Part shown: positions 60,488 through 64,000 of the stretch, piece after piece
Numbering within the stretch: position 1 is the stretch's first letter
Layout: each line of letters opens with the position of its first letter
Assembly: GCF_004770475.1 (NCBI RefSeq)
Contig: NZ_RQHK01000002.1
Location: 1,156,001-1,220,000, forward strand
Origin: Leptospira mtsangambouensis
GTDB lineage: Bacteria; Spirochaetota; Leptospiria; Leptospirales; Leptospiraceae
DNA length: 64,000 bases
Direction: 5' to 3'
Program-made: the position numbers and the translations under genes
Notes under the pieces: model-generated
Told to the model about the DNA's origin: nothing
Databases searched by the model: none
The model's input: only the letters and a program-made list of their open reading frames with translations

Positions 60488-61248
60488 TTGGAATGAAATT
60501 CAGTTACAGAATTTTTATAGAAAGTTGTCATGGAATAACTATCAGCTACAAATGCTAAAAATTTAAATCCCATGGTTCTATATAACTTTGCGGTTTGAAT
60601 ATCTCTAACGAAAGTGCCTGCCGTTTTCCCTGAGCTTAAAATAATTTTCAAACATTTTTCTACTTGGTTTATTACATCAGGATGTTCCAATTGTCCGGGC
60701 AATCCAACAGACTGGGATATATCGTACATACCCAAATAGATACAATCAATTCCTTCAACTTCAGCAATTTTTGGTAAATTATTAATACCTTCCTGGCCTT
60801 CGACAAGAATACCGACAAAAGTTGATTCACCATGCTTTTTCATCGATTCTGCTAAATCTACATGCGTATATCCATGACAACGAGTGTAAGGACTTAGCCC
60901 TCTTTTTCCATAGGGAAAATATCTAGCCGCTTCGACAATTGCTTTTGCCTTTTCAACTTTTGAAACATGTGGTACAAGGATGCCTTCACACCCTGTTTCC
61001 AAAGCATGTAGAATTGTGTTTTCTTGATCATCTCCAACACGCACAATCGGATGGCAATTGTGAAGAATAGAGCTTTTTACCATCTCCTCGCATGTCTCTA
61101 GCGATATAGAACCATGCTCTAAATCAATGACGATAAAATCTAATCCTGTCCTTGCAATTACGTCTACCGTAAAAGAGGAAGGAATCATACACCAAGTTCC
61201 AAATACTTCCTTTCCTCTTTTTAGTTTTTCTAAAATATTAAAACTCAT
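60484..61248 (-). CDS. HpcH/HpaI-type class II aldolase
   Basis: 254 aa, normal for metal-dependent pyruvate aldolases. Residues equivalent to E. coli HpaI are visible: His45 (DLEHG), Arg70 (IVRVG), Glu150 (LVEGQEG) and Asp176 (LGMYDIS). The enzyme joins or splits pyruvate and an aldehyde to give a 2-keto-4-hydroxy acid. Its place between a KdsB-like synthetase (1 base) and a transferase (4-base overlap) suggests it builds a 2-keto-3-deoxy sugar acid for the glycan. Catabolic use cannot be excluded. Confidence 0.88.
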   Translation of the reverse strand: MSFNILEKLKRGKEVFGTWCMIPSSFTVDVIARTGLDFIVIDLEHGSISLETCEEMVKSSILHNCHPIVRVGDDQENTILHALETGCEGILVPHVSKVEKAKAIVEAARYFPYGKRGLSPYTRCHGYTHVDLAESMKKHGESTFVGILVEGQEGINNLPKIAEVEGIDCIYLGMYDISQSVGLPGQLEHPDVINQVEKCLKIILSSGKTAGTFVRDIQTAKLYRTMGFKFLAFVADSYSMTTFYKNSVTEFHSK

Positions 61249-61249
61249 T

Positions 61250-62014
61250 TTATTTACCTGAATATAATGGAAATATCGGATCTGATTTCATTAACTCTTC
61301 AACCTTTAATCGATCCTCGTTTGTATCAACAGATTTAGAGATAAACGGTGAGGGAACCATTCTTACTTTGTATCCATGTTGAATGGCTCGATTCATTTCT
61401 ATTGACTCTTGTAACTCAAGAGGTGTAGGCGATAACTTGTGATTAAAAGATTTCATAAAATGCCACTTAAAAGGCATAATACATACTTGTTTCCACCAGT
61501 CAGTTCTTACCTCTTCATGATTTATCGAGGGAATTGGTGCCCGGGACATAAATAAAGCGTTCATTGATAAATCAGTCACTACTTTAATTTCACCTGGATC
61601 CATCCATTCGTCCTTGTCAATTTTTGCACAAAGATTGGAAACATAAACATCCTTCTCCTCAATTAACGGTCTAATTGCAAGATCAATCATTTCAGGATGG
61701 ACTAACGGCTCATCACCTTGAACAACTACGACAATATCCTCGTCGTCTAAATTCAATTCTTCAGCAGCTGTTGCAACTCGAAGACCTGGCCGTTGAATAT
61801 TCCGATCGGTCATGATGACCCTTCCATTAAAATTCAAAACTTCAGTTTTAATTTCTTCATCGCAAGCAGCTACAAAAAGATCTGTAGTATATTTGCTTAA
61901 CGCGCATCTACGGTAACAATGTTCGAGCATTGTTTTTCCCAATATATTTGCTAAAGGTTTTCCAGGAAATCTTGTAGAACCCATTCGAGCCGGAATACCA
62001 ACAACTATTTTCAT
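61250..62014 (-). CDS. KdsB-like CMP-ulosonate cytidylyltransferase
   Basis: 254 aa. IPARMGSTRFPGKPLANILG, VVVQGDEPLVHPEMID, MSRAPIPS and the C-terminal PTPLELQESIEMNRAI with SVDTNEDRLKVEEL are the KdsB pattern (CTP:3-deoxy-manno-octulosonate cytidylyltransferase). Position inside an O-antigen operon beside an aldolase suggests a dedicated copy for a KDO-like sugar rather than the housekeeping enzyme. It lies 4 bases after the methyltransferase-like gene. Confidence 0.88.
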   Translation of the reverse strand: MKIVVGIPARMGSTRFPGKPLANILGKTMLEHCYRRCALSKYTTDLFVAACDEEIKTEVLNFNGRVIMTDRNIQRPGLRVATAAEELNLDDEDIVVVVQGDEPLVHPEMIDLAIRPLIEEKDVYVSNLCAKIDKDEWMDPGEIKVVTDLSMNALFMSRAPIPSINHEEVRTDWWKQVCIMPFKWHFMKSFNHKLSPTPLELQESIEMNRAIQHGYKVRMVPSPFISKSVDTNEDRLKVEELMKSDPIFPLYSGK

Positions 62015-62018
62015 CTTA

Positions 62019-62834
62019 TTACCTAGTCACATGCCATGCATCAAATCTATGGTCTAAGTTATGTTTCTCCTCCAGACCAAGTTTATTCATCGCGATTCTA
62101 TCATATTCAAAGTAATCAAAAAATACATCAAAACTATAACTTGTCTTATAACTATCCTCAATTTTTAAGACTGCCTTAAAGTTTGCATTTAATAAATTTT
62201 CAGTCTCAGAATAAAACGGCAAACATTTGTTATCTTTCGGTTCAGAAACCGGAGCTAACCCCATTTTTTTCCTCAGCATATTTACAAAGGAGTAATTGTA
62301 ACTTTTTTTATCATAATAAGCATCATCCAAAGCTACAATGAATTCGCTATTTGCTACTGTCTCAAACGCTTGTATTTCGCCATGAAGATGATCCCAAGTA
62401 TGCCAGCTATCAAAGAAACCAAAATCAGCCTTCAATCCAAGTTCACTTAAACTTTCAATTCCAACATGTTTATCAGTGCTATTAAAAGGTATAAACGTCC
62501 AAACCTTATGAATGTCTATCCCTAATGGTTTACAAATTGCATCGGAAATAATACTTCGCAAATAGGACCCTTTGCTTCCATTTGTATCCCAACTAAATAG
62601 ACGCCCATCATTTAACGCACAATAAATGAAAAAAACCAATGAAGATGCCCCAGACCCAGTCTCAACCAAAACCTTTGGTTTATTTTTGGCCTCGTTTAAA
62701 ATCTTCCATATCGCCAAACATTCACTATCAGGCGTTCCATTTAACCATCTTGGCAACAATCGCTTGCAAAATAATATAAAATTTGCTGGATTTTTTAAAA
62801 TCTCTTCTTTTGACCCGTAGTAAAAATCGTACAT
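62019..62834 (-). CDS. Class I methyltransferase-like protein
   Basis: 271 aa. VLVETGSGASSLVFFIYCAL is a motif I-like segment, FSWDTNGSKGSYL could bind the ribose, and ADFGFFDSWHTWDHLHGEI resembles the catalytic Asp-His segment of metal-dependent (Methyltransf_24-like) enzymes. It could methylate the sugar made by the surrounding genes. Assignment is by motif shape only. Confidence 0.55.
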   Translation of the reverse strand: MYDFYYGSKEEILKNPANFILFCKRLLPRWLNGTPDSECLAIWKILNEAKNKPKVLVETGSGASSLVFFIYCALNDGRLFSWDTNGSKGSYLRSIISDAICKPLGIDIHKVWTFIPFNSTDKHVGIESLSELGLKADFGFFDSWHTWDHLHGEIQAFETVANSEFIVALDDAYYDKKSYNYSFVNMLRKKMGLAPVSEPKDNKCLPFYSETENLLNANFKAVLKIEDSYKTSYSFDVFFDYFEYDRIAMNKLGLEEKHNLDHRFDAWHVTR

Positions 62835-62838
62835 TCGA

Positions 62839-63597
62839 TTACCCTTTGTTTATAATTAAGTTTAATTCTTTAAAATCTTTAATAATTGGAATATTCTTAC
62901 TTAAAGCTGTTTCCAAATATTCTGGAATTGGATTTGACCAAGCTGTCAAATAGACTTTAAATCCATTTGAGTAAGACTCATAGAGATGGGTTACATTATC
63001 ATCAAAAAAAACTAAATCTCTTTTAGGAAAATTTGAAATTTCCAAAATTTTCTGTAAGGCATCAAATTTATTAAGAATTTTTGATTCATCAAAGATTCTT
63101 TCATCCGGTAGATCTATAGAATAGAAATTTAGGATCATACGAATTGACAAGAAATCTTTTAATGTGGCTATATATAGCTTTTTTTCTGAATTGATCTCTC
63201 TTAAAATATCAATCACTTCGTGATAAACCGAATGAAGAAGAACCCATTCTTTGGAATGGTCTTTTCTAAAAGCCTCCCTTTCAGCTAGAAATAAAGTCTT
63301 AAATTTAGGAATATTTTCTTTATGTAATTTAAGAAGAATCTCGTAATCTTCTTGGTTTCCAATTTCTATTTTGTTTTCTAAAATAGTATTAAGGATAAAA
63401 TATTCACCCGCTCCCCTGACCCTTGGTCGCAGTTTTCTAAACTCAGAGATTTCCTCAAAAGAAAACTCAGCTACCGACCTTCTTTTTAAATCATTATGAT
63501 TCCATTTTTGCCAAGTATTCCAAGATGTAATCATACATTCATCTGTACTATCACAGACAACACCATCGAAGTCAAAAACATAGAGTTTATCAAGCAT
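62839..63597 (-). CDS. HAD-superfamily hydrolase
   Basis: 252 aa. Motif I is FDFDGVVCDS (nucleophile Asp9 and Asp11), motif II is YIATLKD, a Lys lies in ESKILNKFDAL, and motif IV is LVFFDDNVTHLYES. Likely a small-molecule phosphatase, perhaps removing phosphate from the sugar acid of this operon. It overlaps the upstream gene by 8 bases. Confidence 0.82.
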   Translation of the reverse strand: MLDKLYVFDFDGVVCDSTDECMITSWNTWQKWNHNDLKRRSVAEFSFEEISEFRKLRPRVRGAGEYFILNTILENKIEIGNQEDYEILLKLHKENIPKFKTLFLAEREAFRKDHSKEWVLLHSVYHEVIDILREINSEKKLYIATLKDFLSIRMILNFYSIDLPDERIFDESKILNKFDALQKILEISNFPKRDLVFFDDNVTHLYESYSNGFKVYLTAWSNPIPEYLETALSKNIPIIKDFKELNLIINKG

Positions 63598-64000
63598 ACA
63601 GATTCCTGAAAGAGACTGCTAACTCGCCAAGTCCACTAATGCTACTAATAAATTCATCGCCATCTTCCAAATAGATACGCTCACGTATTCTATTTGGTGC
63701 CCCTGTTAGTACAACATCGCCAGGCTCTAGGGTCATCCAAGAAGTTAACCAAATTAAAAGTTCAGATTCCAACCATAGTCGCTCAGAAAGTTTGCCCTCT
63801 CTAAGCAATTCACCATTATGAAACCCTTTTATTATTTGTTCACTTGGTTTAAATTCAGTATCAATATATGGCCCAAGAGCACAAAAGCTGTCTGCTGCTT
63901 TTGATTTAGCTAGATGATGATCTCGACCCCCAAAGTTCTCAGCAGTAATATCATTACCTATCGTATAACCAAAAATCTTTTCTGAAGCATTAGCGGAAGT
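63590..64000 (-). CDS. Fumarylacetoacetate hydrolase-family protein (C-terminal part, cut by window edge)
   Basis: The minus-strand frame is open from base 64000 to a stop at 63590 (136 codons). GYTIGNDITAENFGGRDHH, KAADSFCALGPYI and TLEPGDVVLTGAPNR are the FAH-family core. Members hydrolyse, decarboxylate or dehydrate 2-keto or beta-diketo acids with a divalent metal. The true start is upstream of the window. An apparent TTG start at 63808 is an artefact of the cut. It may act on the same 2-keto-3-deoxy acid as the aldolase. Confidence 0.88.
   Translation of the reverse strand, partial: TSANASEKIFGYTIGNDITAENFGGRDHHLAKSKAADSFCALGPYIDTEFKPSEQIIKGFHNGELLREGKLSERLWLESELLIWLTSWMTLEPGDVVLTGAPNRIRERIYLEDGDEFISSISGLGELAVSFRNLYA

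Noticed and set aside
60484..62014. Sialic or legionaminic acid locus
   Set aside because: No NeuB, NeuC or LegI/Pse-type genes are present, and the cytidylyltransferase matches KdsB better than NeuA.

Overview
The window looks like a chromosomal segment of a Leptospira species, perhaps of the saprophytic (L. biflexa-like) group. This is inferred from spirochaete-type ribosomal and RNA polymerase proteins, the spirochaete Asn in the RpoB rifampicin region, moderate-to-low G+C, and a long surface-polysaccharide locus with a protein resembling the Leptospira LIC12162 transferase family. Species level is a guess. No mobile element, CRISPR array or rRNA gene was seen. No gene-free stretch exceeds about 215 bases.

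Region 1 (1-19.5 kb, all minus strand) is one information-processing array. In transcription order it runs tRNA-Thr, tRNA-Trp, secE, nusG, rplK, rplA, rplJ, rplL, rpoB, rpoC, rpsL, rpsG, an EF-G-like GTPase, tuf, rpsJ, rplC, rplD, rplW, rplB, rpsS, rplV and rpsC (cut by the window edge). The rif, str and S10 operons of other bacteria are thus joined end to end. Two hairpins with T-rich tails interrupt it: one between rplL and rpoB, and a near-perfect intrinsic terminator between rpsG and the EF-G-like gene. That GTPase keeps its G motifs but has lost the two translocase signature loops of domain IV.

Region 2 (19.6-27.6 kb, mixed strands) holds single genes: a GHKL ATPase-fold protein, a FabG-like reductase, a cysteine-free ArsR repressor with nested inverted repeats over its start, an HldD-type heptose epimerase, a UbiD-type decarboxylase, an APP1-like phosphatase and an acyltransferase-3 membrane protein.

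Region 3 (27.6-40.4 kb) is a lipid-carrier glycosylation module: three DPM1/GtrB-like polyprenyl-phosphate glycosyltransferases, a PMT-type GT-C enzyme, an O-antigen ligase/polymerase-like protein, and four paralogous polytopic proteins sharing a D-x3-K-x2-Q motif just after the first membrane span. I infer the last four are an unrecognised GT-C-type family.

Region 4 (40.4-64 kb, all minus strand, mostly overlapping or nearly touching genes, visibly more A+T rich than region 1) is an O-antigen or other surface polysaccharide operon. It contains GT2 and GT4 glycosyltransferases, UDP-galactopyranose mutase, an AlgI/AlgJ-like O-acetylation pair, a perosamine-synthase-like aminotransferase with a cupin, an RmlD-like reductase and methyltransferases. 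At its upstream end is a compact set: FAH-family protein, HAD phosphatase, methyltransferase-like protein, KdsB-like cytidylyltransferase, HpaI-type aldolase and a GT42/DUF115-like protein. This could make, CMP-activate and transfer an acidic 2-keto-3-deoxy sugar through an aldolase rather than a PEP-dependent synthase, and is the best candidate here for an undescribed pathway. No Wzx flippase or ABC exporter is present in the window.
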